DNA from: an uncultured Schlesneria sp.
GTDB taxonomy: Bacteria > Planctomycetota > Planctomycetia > Planctomycetales > Planctomycetaceae
Assembly (NCBI GenBank): GCA_903858935.1
Contig: CAIOKO010000109.1
Span: 1-34,452, forward strand
Length of the DNA: 34,452 nt
Direction of reading: 5' to 3'
The notes under the pieces were generated by a model. That model was not told the origin of the DNA and searched no databases. It saw nothing but the letters and a program-made list of their open reading frames with translations. The translations under genes and the position numbers were made by a program. Positions 1 through 9,100 of this stretch are shown here, in pieces (positions within the stretch are counted from its first letter, which is position 1; every line of letters starts with the position of its first letter).

Positions 1-2
1 CC

Positions 3-291
3 TATTTGGTAGTGTTTTACAGATGTCGAAGTCGGCCAAGTTGGCCAACATCGACCAGATCCATTCGTCTTACATTTTTGTAGGGTGCGGTCGAGTCTTC
101 GAGGCCCACCAATTCCAATTCTGGCGTGCCAGCGAGCATCACAAAAGAAGTTGGCCAGGTTGGTCGAGTTGGCCAACTTCGCTATTTCGTAGCGTTTTTA
201 CAGGCATCGAAGTCGGCCAAGTTGGCCACCATCTACCAGATCCATTCGTCTTACATTTTTGTAGGGTGCGGTCGAGTCTTCGAGTCCCACC
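3..291. repeat. 181-bp tandem duplication, about 1.6 copies
   Basis: Bases 3-110 and 183-291 are nearly the same, offset by 180-181 bases with one single-base indel and a few substitutions. The shared core runs from TCGAAGTCGGCCAAGTTGG to GGTGCGGTCGAGTCTTCGAG. The stretch between the copies (about 112-182) has its own run of GTTGGCCAA-like 9-mers. The left copy reaches the window edge, so the array may extend further left. The open frames across it are repeat-derived and show no protein-like composition. I see no transposase or integrase nearby. Confidence 0.85.
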
Positions 292-323
292 AAAACAATC
301 TAAAAAGTTAAAAATACAAAGAC

Positions 324-462
324 TTTTGAACAGAAGTTAACGAAGGAAACAAAGGAATTCAGAATAATGCATTCACCCCGAAGTCCCCCGACAAGTTCTG
401 ACAGCAAAATGCTTGTTTGCCCGTTTCTTCACTTCGTGACCTTTGCGCCCTTCTGTTCAAAA
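324..462. repeat. 13-bp inverted repeat around an intergenic block
   Basis: TTTTGAACAGAAG (324-336) is matched exactly by its reverse complement at 450-462. Inside each arm the sequence goes on with a loosely similar GAAGG/AAAGG-rich stretch. The loop of about 113 bases makes a simple hairpin unlikely. Two oppositely oriented copies of one short repeated element is more plausible. Confidence 0.5.
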
Positions 463-514
463 ATCTTCTCTTCCAATCTGCTGTAATCTCGCCATCACAA
501 AATTTGGTGTCAAA

Positions 515-630
515 GTTCGATCAAGTTCGATCGACTTCGACCATTCCTCGTAATTCATAGGGTTTTCGAAGCTGTTCTACCATTTTTTCGCCGTGTACGA
601 CTTCGATCAAGTTCGACCGAGTTCAATTTG
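515..630. repeat. Two clusters of 10-nt degenerate tandem repeats
   Basis: Units GTTCGATCAA, GTTCGATCGA and CTTCGACCAT start at 515, 525 and 535. Units CTTCGATCAA, GTTCGACCGA and GTTCAATTTG start at 601, 611 and 621. The period is exactly 10 bases, close to one DNA helical turn. Related units with a period of 9-10 (GTTGGCCAA, GTTGGTCGA, GTCGGCCAA) occur at 31-58 and 150-176. They could be phased protein-binding sites or a degenerate microsatellite. No function is shown. Confidence 0.6.
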
Positions 631-1138
631 CATTATTCCGACCAGGCAAACAACGAATCGTCCACAGGTTGCCCGCCGCCGATGCAAATGGACGACCCAA
701 GGTAATTTTATTCCAAGATGTCAAAGATTAATTGTCGTCGTCAGGTTTTGGTTTAGGAAATCCAGGCGACCATGGGATCGCAATCCACGGAACTGTCGTT
801 CGATGACTCGTTACTCAATCAAAACAACTTGCCATCCGCTTCGGTCCTCGCGGAATTCTTCGTCACTTAAAAAAAGACGACATGAAAATACCATATTATT
901 TGTCGCCTGTAAATAGAAGAACAAAGATACTTTCTTAACGTTTAGAATGTGCTGACGCGAATTGTCGTATTGAAGCCGAGTCAGCGATAAAAAAGAGGCC
1001 GATTTTCAGTTTTGGCGTCAGGTCTGTGAGGAATCGAAACGGAAATGAGTAAGGCGAAACGTCTTTACGGTTCCTGACATCTTTTCTTTTCCCGATACCA
1101 CTGGATGACTCGGCATTTACTAGTCGTAACAGGCCCGT
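631..1138. other. Non-coding gap, nothing recognised
   Basis: Both strands hold only short open frames of biased, low-complexity composition. I found no convincing ribosome binding site, RNA gene, strong hairpin or promoter. It continues the gene-poor left edge. Confidence 0.4.
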
Positions 1139-1363
1139 CTAACAACCAAACCATTCATCGTATTCAATCGGCAAGTCGTGTAAGCCTCGAAGGCTGGCTT
1201 GTTCGACGATATTTTCCAGGGCGAATTTCTGTTCGTTGTTGCGGAATGGCGTTCCCTGGCAGATCTCGATGTATTTGCCTTCGGAGACGTGAGACATCAG
1301 TTTGCCGACCCAACTGCTCTTGGCCTCGACCATCAGGATTTTGTAAGGCGAATGTTCGGTCAT
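1139..1363 (-). CDS. Small hypothetical protein, 74 residues
   Basis: I do not recognise this protein. The ATG is preceded on the minus strand by GAAGAGAG a few bases upstream, a usable ribosome binding site. The composition is protein-like: a hydrophobic start (YKILMVEA), charged helical segments and an acidic, aromatic C-terminus ending in WFGC. There is no signal peptide or membrane helix, so it is probably cytoplasmic. Plus-strand frames overlap it (1105-1476 and 1199-1519), but their composition is less protein-like. It stands alone, with non-coding DNA on its upstream side. Existence is moderately supported and function is unknown. Confidence 0.45.
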   Translation of the reverse strand: MTEHSPYKILMVEAKSSWVGKLMSHVSEGKYIEICQGTPFRNNEQKFALENIVEQASLRGLHDLPIEYDEWFGC

Positions 1364-1583
1364 CGGCGCTCTCTTCGGTTAAAAAACGGCGTTTGGCGGC
1401 TCGTCGACAATGGTTTCGATTGGCACTGGTTGAGGCGAGTGATGCGACGCAGCAGGACAGCAGCCGCGACTTTTAATTTTGCTTGCTTACAGATAAGTCT
1501 GAAATGGTTTGATCTCTGATTTTGATCCAGTGATGAGCATCCAGCGTTACGCGTGATAGAATTCCCCCAACCACTTTTTCTGT

Positions 1584-1588
1584 AAGGA
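1584..1588 (+). promoter_or_regulatory. Ribosome binding site of the 56-residue peptide
   Basis: AAGGA lies 7 bases before the ATG at 1596. It is one of the clearer Shine-Dalgarno matches in the window and is the main support for translation of the short gene behind it. Confidence 0.55.
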
Positions 1589-1595
1589 TTCCGGC

Positions 1596-1766
1596 ATGGA
1601 ATGGCTCGTCGTTTTCTTGATTACCTTAATGTTTCTCCCTTTTTTTCTGAGTTTGAATTCGGGATATTTACCTCTGACGCCGAAGCGAAAAGCAGCGATG
1701 ATTGTATGCTGCGTGCTGGCTGCGATCCTTCCCTTTACCCTTGCCGCAGTAATTTACTTCCAATAA
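1596..1766 (+). CDS. Small two-helix membrane protein, 56 residues
   Basis: This short gene begins MEWLVVFLITLMF and ends with TAA at 1764-1766. A first hydrophobic segment (about residues 3-20) is followed by a short polar stretch with a KRK cluster (about 30-32), then a second hydrophobic segment (about 35-55). This suggests a helical hairpin in the membrane with the basic loop in the cytoplasm. AAGGA sits 7 bases before the ATG. The next gene starts 69 bases downstream on the same strand and also encodes a membrane protein, so the two may be co-transcribed. I do not recognise a family. Confidence 0.55.
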   Translation: MEWLVVFLITLMFLPFFLSLNSGYLPLTPKRKAAMIVCCVLAAILPFTLAAVIYFQ

Positions 1767-1835
1767 TTGGATGATTCGGCGAGCGGTCTTAATATGACTA
1801 TCTTCTAATAAACTTAGAACGCTGTTGGGGGTGAA

Positions 1836-2253
1836 ATGGATACCCGGAAAAAATCCCTTGATCGCAATTCATTCGTCTGGAACGCTGGCGGCTGGTTTGG
1901 CAGTCAAGTTGGTGGATCGGTCTGGATGCTGTTCTGCGCTCTCACGGTGCTGCCCGCTGACGCGATCTCGGGTTTGGTTTGCCTCGGTAGCTTCGCTGTC
2001 ATTAATGCGGTCGGGTGTTACCTCTGGCAGCGTCGGGAAAAAAATCGATCCATACGTCGGACTCCAACGACTGTTTTTCACTGTCGCGGTGGTTTGCGCA
2101 TTGATCAGCTTCGTTCTGTTTCGTCGTGGATTTCTTTCGTCACGAGAGTCGATTCTTTTAATCGTTATCCCTGCCACTTTGATGACATTCCTGGCCTTTC
2201 AGAATTGGGCTATGAAGCGAGATTTAGGTGAGCAGCGTCTTGATGATCGTTAA
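1836..2253 (+). pseudogene. Frameshifted multi-helix membrane protein gene
   Basis: Two overlapping frames together make one sensible membrane protein. The first frame starts at ATG 1836, preceded by GGGGG at 1827-1831, and gives an N-terminus with WFGSQVGGSVWML, two hydrophobic segments and the end WQRREK. At a run of seven A (2038-2044) coherence moves to the next frame, which continues IDPYVGLQRLFF, two more hydrophobic segments and a stop at 2251-2253. Removing one A gives a 138-residue protein with about four membrane helices. After the A run, the first frame turns basic and unlike a membrane protein. The cause may be a real inactivating insertion, a homopolymer sequencing error, or transcriptional slippage at A7. 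The family is not recognised. Confidence 0.65.
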
Positions 2254-2697
2254 GCCAGATGTCTTTCAGCAAAACAAAGGAAATGGAACACTGGATTTCG
2301 CAGATTCGTGTTTACCAGAAGTGCCGATAGGTCTTTGCGAGGGACCACGCAGCACCGGTGCAAGTCGAAAATGCCCGCGTCAGCGGCATTCCTTTTCTTC
2401 AACGTGATGATTCATAAAAAAACGCGATCACTGAAGGCATTGATTCTGTCTAACAGTCTGTCAGACGCATCGCGGCACATCTTATCGTACCGGCTATGAT
2501 TGAGTACTCTTCGAGCAGCGAGGCGGAATTCGCCGATTGTCTGCTATTTACAACGCATTTTTTTCTCAAACTCCCTGAACCAAGTCCAGGCCGTATTGCT
2601 CAGAGGTTCAGGTGTCATTAAATATCGCAATTCAAGAATTCTGTCGTTTATTGAGCGACGGGATGTTCTGATTGAATTCGAACTACGAGAACGACGA
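2254..2697. other. Gap before the surface-protein gene
   Basis: A plus-strand open frame at 2308-2499 and a TTG-started upstream extension at 2500-2697 of the next gene cover part of this stretch. Neither shows domain-like or signal-like composition. I see no RNA gene or clear hairpin. It presumably holds the promoter and 5' leader of the gene at 2698. Confidence 0.35.
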
Positions 2698-3630
2698 ATG
2701 CGACGCCAACGAATTGGTTACATATCAGAAATTCTTGAATATCGGCTTGTGCCGACTTCAGTCGTTGCCTTTCAGCAACCTGCCGCAGCAGCGCCCGTTG
2801 AGCCTCCGCTGCTCAATCAGATACATCATGTTTTCGGGACGGTTCAAGGGACGTACAGCACGCCGAGCTTCTTCGGTATCGATTCCGGTGTGACGAATAC
2901 ATTTCAGGGACTCGGTAATTTACCCTTGTTTGGCCAGGTTCAGTTTCAAGGGACTCTCCAAGGCCCTGGCAACATTGCGTTTGGGCAGGCGAACGGCGAA
3001 ATAACGCTGTCGAACAGCCAGGGTACTCTCTCGTTGGAACTGGTCGGTCCGATTCAAAAGAGTTTTGCGCCACTTCCGCAAGACTTTCAGTTTTCTGTCG
3101 TCAGCGGGACGGGTGCATTCTCAAGTTTTCAGATGACCGGAACAATCCATCTGGTCGAGAATTCAAATAATCAGACATTTTCTGCGACGTTTCTTTCCGT
3201 AAAGATCAACGACACGGCTGCTCTTCATGGTACAGGGGCCGGAAATTTCACTTCGAATTCAGCGACGTACCGATTGACGGACGGAACTGCCTCGTTAGAG
3301 ATCATGGGTCAAGTGAATGTTACGGGGTCGATCAAAGGAATCGGGTTCGCGACCATTGGACGTGCGACCGGAAAGCTGACCCTGACAAATTCACAAGGGA
3401 GCGTCACGCTGAGTTTGACGAGCCCCGTCCGTCATGGGTTTGTCCCGTTACCGACGCAGTTTCAGTTTAAAGTCACCGGTTCGACAGGTGTCTATAAAGG
3501 TCTGAACAAGTCCGGATCGATCGATCTAACGTTCACTCCCACTTTGTGGGCGTCTTCGATCAATCCAGTCAACTCGCTGCCGATCCAGCCATTTTTTGCG
3601 GGCAGTTTCGCGATTGCAATCAATCCTTAA
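2698..3630 (+). CDS. Exported surface-type protein with two tandem beta repeats
   Basis: The 310-residue protein starts at ATG 2698. The open frame reaches back to TTG 2500, but ATG 2698 puts a basic stretch (MRRQRIGYISE) directly before EILEYRLVPTS (residues 11-21). That resembles the Arg-rich plus LExRxLLS/PTS N-terminus common on large exported planctomycete proteins. A Pro/Ala linker follows. Two repeats with a period of 125 residues occupy about 78-153 and 203-278. Matching pieces are ITLSNSQGTLSL with LTLTNSQGSVTL, and FAPLPQDFQFSV with FVPLPTQFQFKV. Alternating hydrophobic, Gly, Thr and Ser residues suggest beta structure. There is no catalytic motif. It is probably extracytoplasmic with an unknown role. 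It converges on the oxidoreductase gene with a 30-base gap. Confidence 0.7.
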   Translation: MRRQRIGYISEILEYRLVPTSVVAFQQPAAAAPVEPPLLNQIHHVFGTVQGTYSTPSFFGIDSGVTNTFQGLGNLPLFGQVQFQGTLQGPGNIAFGQANGEITLSNSQGTLSLELVGPIQKSFAPLPQDFQFSVVSGTGAFSSFQMTGTIHLVENSNNQTFSATFLSVKINDTAALHGTGAGNFTSNSATYRLTDGTASLEIMGQVNVTGSIKGIGFATIGRATGKLTLTNSQGSVTLSLTSPVRHGFVPLPTQFQFKVTGSTGVYKGLNKSGSIDLTFTPTLWASSINPVNSLPIQPFFAGSFAIAINP

Positions 3631-3660
3631 TAACGGAGGAATTGAGCGATCCGACGCGCA

Positions 3661-5094
3661 TTAACCGAATGTGCCGGGCAAATACTTTTTGGTCGATGGT
3701 TTCGGATCGATGATCGCATCGGCTTCTGGTAGGTTTTTTGCTTGACGTTTTTCTGCGTCCCAGTCGATCGGTTTTTGCGTACGTAACGCCAGGACGCCGA
3801 GCATACCGACTTCGGTAATTCGTGCTCCAATTTCGAATGGCGAGTAGGATTTGGCATCACCGGCACAGGCGAGGACCCACTCGAACATGTGCGAGTTATT
3901 CACCTGACTCCAGCGAGGCCGTTGTCCTTGTGCCGTTTTACGTGGGTCCCATTTGAGAACTTCGGTATCAATCCGAGGTTGTGTCTTCTCGATCCTGGCG
4001 ACTTCGGGCTGATCAGCACCCCGGAATTCCGTCGCACCTTTCAGGCGGATATTACAGTCGGTGTTCCAAAGTCCTGCCGAGAGTGTCCCTTCGCTTCCAA
4101 CGATCAGGCAACCTGTTGTCCCGACAGGGCCTTTCGTAATGTGTTCTGGCGGGAGATTGTTCTCTCCCGAATAGAAGTAGAGCTTGACGGGTCCTCGGTT
4201 CCCTTTGGCGGCAAAGTCAAACGTGATGTTACAGCGAGTTGGGAACGACTCGTGTCCCAGGTTGTCGCCTGTGGCCTCGATGCGGATGGGGGCATCCAGA
4301 TCGAGTGCCCGGAATGCGAGTTGAAAGCCGTGACAACAGAAGTCGGCAATCGAACCACCGCCAAAGTCGTACCAGCCGCGCCACTTCCCTGGATGGTAGA
4401 TCTCGTTATTGTACGGGCGTGCTGGTGCGGCACCGAGCCAGAAATCCCAGTCGAGCCCCTGTGGAACGGGATCACTGGTCGTGGGACGATCAACTCCGTT
4501 GGGCCAGGAATGTGACGGATGCCAGACGTGGATCTCAGTGATTGGTCCGAGCAATCCGGATTGGATGACTTCAAAACTTCGGCGAAAGCCTTCGGTCGAG
4601 CAGCCCTGGTTTCCCGTTTGCGTCGCCAGCGTGGGATGGCTTTTTGCCATTCTCTCCAAGGCACGACATTCGGCAACCGAATGTGCCAATGGCTTTTCGC
4701 AATAGACGTGTTTCCCGTTTGCTAAGGCCGCCTGACAAACAGGGACATGCCAATGGTCGGGTGTCGCGATGATCACCGCATCGACCCCCTTCTCTTGTTC
4801 GAGCAGCTCGCGGTAGTCGTGATAGACCTTGGCGCCGGCCAGACCCTTGATCTTCAGGGAGTTGTCGCACTGACGTTGATCGACATCACAAATTGCCACG
4901 ATTTGCTGGTCGATTTTAGAGAGTTCCGGAATCAGATAGCCTCGCATCTGACCACCCATCCCGATGCAGGCAAACGCCAGTTTCTCGTTGGGTGATTTTC
5001 CCGACAGAATTCCTGATGGAAGAATCGTCGGGAGGCCAATCCCAATGGCTGCCGCGGATTGAACAAATTGTCGGCGGGAAAGTTTGTGGCCCAT
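3661..5094 (-). CDS. Tat-exported Gfo/Idh/MocA family oxidoreductase
   Basis: This 477-residue protein has a twin-arginine signal (LSRRQFVQSAAAIGIGLP, residues 5-22), so it is exported folded, probably with its nucleotide cofactor. The mature part opens with a Rossmann fold (FACIGMGGQMRG, about 41-52) and an acidic strand end (ICDVD, 68-72). It continues with ATPDHWH (110-116) and the family signature EKPLAHS (133-139). A Gly-rich GGGSIADFCCH at 245-255 fits the substrate side, with D251 and H255 in the usual catalytic region. The family performs NAD(P)-dependent oxidation or reduction of sugars and related compounds, and planctomycetes carry many exported copies. The substrate cannot be told. 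The start is the ATG next to the Tat motif. Confidence 0.92.
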   Translation of the reverse strand: MGHKLSRRQFVQSAAAIGIGLPTILPSGILSGKSPNEKLAFACIGMGGQMRGYLIPELSKIDQQIVAICDVDQRQCDNSLKIKGLAGAKVYHDYRELLEQEKGVDAVIIATPDHWHVPVCQAALANGKHVYCEKPLAHSVAECRALERMAKSHPTLATQTGNQGCSTEGFRRSFEVIQSGLLGPITEIHVWHPSHSWPNGVDRPTTSDPVPQGLDWDFWLGAAPARPYNNEIYHPGKWRGWYDFGGGSIADFCCHGFQLAFRALDLDAPIRIEATGDNLGHESFPTRCNITFDFAAKGNRGPVKLYFYSGENNLPPEHITKGPVGTTGCLIVGSEGTLSAGLWNTDCNIRLKGATEFRGADQPEVARIEKTQPRIDTEVLKWDPRKTAQGQRPRWSQVNNSHMFEWVLACAGDAKSYSPFEIGARITEVGMLGVLALRTQKPIDWDAEKRQAKNLPEADAIIDPKPSTKKYLPGTFG

Positions 5095-5426
5095 GTTTAC
5101 GGCTGCTTCCTTGAGATCGAGATCGAACTTTTTTGAGACTCGGATGATGGCAAGTTGCCCGGCTTACGAGCCATCGAAGATCGATTGTAAAACGGCTTGA
5201 GAATGACGTCCTGATTTCGCGCGAGATTTCTGCAGGTTAACAAAGTGCCCATGTGAAGTTAACCGTCGTTGTCATTTGGAATGGAATCGATTTGTTGTAA
5301 TGGCTGGCGTTTGACTGCATATGTAAAATTTCTGAATTCCGCGTGGTGATGCCTTGGCGACAAGTCTGTTACGTAAAGAGGCCGTTGATAGAGAAGTTGC
5401 CACGTGTTTTCTGTAATATCATCAAG
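5095..5426. other. Divergent promoter region, oxidoreductase and sigma factor
   Basis: These 332 bases separate two divergently read genes and must hold both promoters. No clear sigma-70 boxes stand out, which is usual when reading planctomycete promoters by eye. A frame from 5343 leads into the sigma factor, but the family-like sequence begins only at 5427. Confidence 0.5.
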
Positions 5427-6029
5427 ATGAACGATGAACTTCAACGCCTGCGGGATGGTGGTGAGATCGCTCTGGCCGAGTTGTTTTCGCAGCATCGCGA
5501 CCGGCTCGTGCGACTGATCGACTTTCGTCTCGATCAACGATTGCAAAGCCGCGTCGATCCGGATGATGTCCTTCAGGAAGCGTATATCGATATCGCCCGC
5601 CGCATCAAAGACTATCTCGCATCACCCGAGGTTTCATTCTACGTCTGGGCGAGACAGTTGACGCTTCAGACTTTGATCGATGTCCAGCGGCGACATTTCG
5701 GGCAGAAACGGAGTCCTCAACGAGAAAGAGCTCTGCCATACAATCCCGTCGATGAAAGTCAAACAAGCGACTCGATTGTTCATGTCATGAGTGCTCAGCT
5801 CACGTCGCCCAGTCGAGCCTTAATTCGCGATGAAGAAATTCAACAACTTCATCATGTACTGAGTTCCATGGATGAAGTTGACCGCGAGGTTCTAGCGTTA
5901 CGGCATTTTGAGCATCTTGGGAATGCTGAAGTCGCCCAGGCGCTCGGTCTTAGCGTGACGGCTGCCAGCAATCGATATGTCAGAGCCATAACTCGACTCG
6001 GTGAAATCTTGCAGGGTCTTGGCCGCTAA
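5427..6029 (+). CDS. ECF-type RNA polymerase sigma factor, planctomycete type
   Basis: The 200-residue protein begins MNDELQRLRDGGEIAL at ATG 5427. The frame is open back to 5343, but those 28 extra residues do not fit the family. Region 2 covers about residues 8-75: LFSQHRDRLVRLIDFRLDQR, then RVDPDDVLQEAYIDIARR with the DDVLQE acidic core of region 2.2. Region 4 covers about 130-198: EEIQQLHHVLSSMDEVDREVL, then the helix-turn-helix EVAQALGLSVTAASNRYVRA. The layout fits the sigma-70 family variants expanded in Planctomycetes. It would bind core polymerase and direct it to a regulon. No anti-sigma gene is adjacent. Instead a Ser/Thr kinase starts 79 bases downstream, which suggests control by phosphorylation. 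Confidence 0.9.
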   Translation: MNDELQRLRDGGEIALAELFSQHRDRLVRLIDFRLDQRLQSRVDPDDVLQEAYIDIARRIKDYLASPEVSFYVWARQLTLQTLIDVQRRHFGQKRSPQRERALPYNPVDESQTSDSIVHVMSAQLTSPSRALIRDEEIQQLHHVLSSMDEVDREVLALRHFEHLGNAEVAQALGLSVTAASNRYVRAITRLGEILQGLGR

Positions 6030-6108
6030 GCGGTGGATTGTTGATCATGTTTTACGGTTTCATTGTCAGGAAGTTATCTGCGGCGAAGTTTTGTACTGAA
6101 ATAACATC

Positions 6109-9100
6109 ATGAGTCATCCAGAAAAGCATCAGGACGCATCTGTATCCCCCGATTTGTCGTTGACAGTATTGGGGATGTTGCCTGAAGACGCCTCTTCCAG
6201 TTCGGTTGGAGACGGATCAGACGCTGGAATTTCGGATGCAGGCGACGGTCGCAACCCCGTTGATGTGTTGGCTGATGAGTATTCGTCACGCCTGCGTGCG
6301 GGTGAAACTCCAACGATCGAAGAGTACGAAATGCGTGCTCCAGATCATCGATCAGCGATCCGAGCATTATTTCCGACGATCGCGATGATTGAAACGATGA
6401 CTAAACAGGCTCATTCTCCGGAAAAAGCGAAGCGACGTCTTTTGTTTGCTCAAGAAACCATCGGTGACTTTCACATCATTCGTGAAGTGGGTCGCGGCGG
6501 GATGGGAATTGTTTATGAAGCCGAACAGCGATCACTTCAGCGCCGCGTGGCACTCAAAGTCCTGGGCACTGGAATATCGAACTCACCTCACCAATTGGAC
6601 CGATTTCGACGTGAGGCCGAGTCTGCCGCGCGACTGCACCATACGAACATCGTGCAGGTCTACGGGATCGGTGACGAGGCCGGAATCTACTTTTATGCCA
6701 TGCAGTTTATCGACGGTATTTCGCTATCGGCCGCGATTGAATCCTACACACGACGAACAGCGGTCGATCCGACCTCAAAAAGCGTTTGGGAACCTTCGAC
6801 GAACGAACTGGCTGTTGCGCAGGGAAATACTGACACGAATCCTGGTCGCAGTTCATCTTCGGAGTTCGCAGGCAATCGGCCAAATGAAACGAAAAATGTG
6901 GCAGCGGGAATTCAAAATAAGAAATCCCGCGATGCGGCTCCAGATTCCATCGGGCCAGATCTGTTTGCCGATGTTAATTCGGCCGAGTTTTTCCGTCGGA
7001 TCGCTCGACTGGCGGCTCAAGTGGCCGACGCCTTGAATTATGCCCATGAACACGGGGTTCTGCATCGGGACATCAAGCCATCAAATTTGATGCTCGATCA
7101 TGCAGGCGACGTCTGGATCATGGATTTTGGTCTCGTGAAAATCATTGAGAGTCAGGATTTAACCAGAACGGGTGAGATTGTTGGAACGCTGCGATACATG
7201 GCTCCGGAGCAATTGAATGGTCAAGCAGATAGAACGACGGATATTTACAGTCTTGGGCTGACGCTTTATGAACTGTTGACGCAAAAGCCAGCGTTTGAGG
7301 GTGCGTCAACGACGATGCTTTCGCAAAGAATGCACGGCGGAGAGATACCACGACCTCGATCGGTCAATCGAGCGATTCCACTCGACCTTGAAACGATTGT
7401 CTTGAAAGCGACAGCGCGCGAACCCTCGGGTCGTTATGCAACGGCAGCGAATCTCGCGGAAGATTTGCGACGTTTTTGCGAAGATCGTCCGATCCTGGCG
7501 CGACGGTCGACCCTTGCCGAGCGGCTTTGGCGGTGGAGTCGACGCAATCCGGCACTCGCCTTTGCCACCAGTTCAGCGATCCTTCTGCTTGGTCTCGTCG
7601 CCGCCGTTGCGACGAGCGGACGATTGCAGGTCGAAGCGGCTCTGCGCGAGGCGAAATCTGCGCAACGGCAGGCAGAATCTAATCTTGATTCTGCGATCAA
7701 TGCGTTTGACAGTATTCTCGATAACGTAACGTCGCGCGGGATTCCTCGATCACTGGCGATTGATATTTCAGAATCAGAAGCGGGGCTGACACAAACTCCG
7801 TTATCCCCTGCGGATGCACTGTTGCTCGACCGGTTGCTCGAGTTCTACCGCGAATTTGCCAATCAGAGTGAAGATAATTCTTCGCGACGTCTTCGGATCG
7901 CGGATGCACATCACCGGGCCGGAACGATTCTTGTCCGATTGGGCCGACTGGCAGAGGCCGAGCAGGATTTTCGTCGGGCGATCGACCTGCTTGCCAATAC
8001 GCCGAAAACCGATCCTCATTATGCTTCGGTAATTGTTCAGTCGGCCTCGCTGTTCAATGAAATTGGTGAATTGCATCTTCGTCGAGGTGAATTTCGAAAA
8101 ACTTCCGATTCGCATCTTGAGGCGCGAGCCCTGTTGCTCGAACAGCCGGATAAAATTAAAGCGGACCCGTCGGTTCGTTTCGAATTGGCGCGTTCAACGG
8201 ATTTACTTGCTTCAATTGACGTTCGGAGTGGAAGTAACGAGGGTCCCGGTGCAATCCAACCCGGGCCTGCAGGTCACGGGCCACCACCACCCGGGCGCGA
8301 GCACCCGTCCCCATTCGGTGACGGACCGCCACCTGAGTTTCATCGGGGCGGTGAGCGTCCGCCTCGAAAGGGGCCGCCTGGTGGTCCATTCGATGAACGC
8401 AAGGATAAGCGGTTGATCAATGCTGAACCGGATGCGCTGAGAAATCGGGGGGTGACGCGGGGCGACCCGCTCTCGACAGTCTTGTTTGAGACCAGCAACG
8501 AATTCCGTTCGTTGTGTCGTGAATTTCCAGAGAAAACGGACTATCAATTCGCACTCGCCCAATGTTTGAGGCATCGGCTGGTTCATGCTGCAACGAGCGG
8601 TGATGCGGCTGTTGCGAGAGAGACGTTTTTGGAAGCGGTCGAAATACTGGATCGCCTGGCAAGCCGTTTTCCGACGGAACCGAAATATCAGTTTGAATTG
8701 GCAGACACGCTGACTCAAGCGTACCGTGCGCAAACGGACGTCGAATCAAGGCTGTCACTTGATCGAGCGATCGCAACTGCGAAGGAACTTGCCGAGCGAT
8801 TTCCGAGTGTTTCCGAGTACCAGTTATTGCTGGGGACCGCTTTGGCACGAAGTGCTGCAATCCATGCAAACAGCGGATCGGAGCGGGACGCAGAAAAATA
8901 TCTGGGGCAATCCATCGAGATTCTGGAAGGCCTGGCTACGAAATTTTCCGATCAAGCGATCATTCAAATTCCACTTGCTAAAACGCGCGAGCAACTGGGG
9001 AACCTGATTCGTACTTCCAGTGAAGGGAATTCCGATCCTTCATTACGACTGAAGCAATCACAGGCTGAGCTGGAAACAGCGATTGAACGATTTGAAACGT

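Noticed and set aside
275-293. TTCGAGTCCCACCA, resembling the 3' end of a tRNA
   Set aside because: No T-stem, anticodon arm or pairing 5' acceptor strand could be found, and the same stretch is present in diverged form in the other repeat copy.
23-340. Open frames of 105 and 61 codons across the left-edge repeats
   Set aside because: They are translations of the duplicated 181-bp block in two frames, with no protein-like composition and no ribosome binding site.
1-630. CRISPR array
   Set aside because: The repeats are 9-10 bases and degenerate, with no unique spacers of constant length, and no cas gene is in the window.
2308-2499. 63-codon open frame before the surface-protein gene
   Set aside because: Composition is not protein-like, no ribosome binding site is seen, and it matches no family I recognise.
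3889-4515. 208-codon open frame opposite the oxidoreductase gene
   Set aside because: It lies antisense inside a gene with full family motifs and is a by-product of its codon use.
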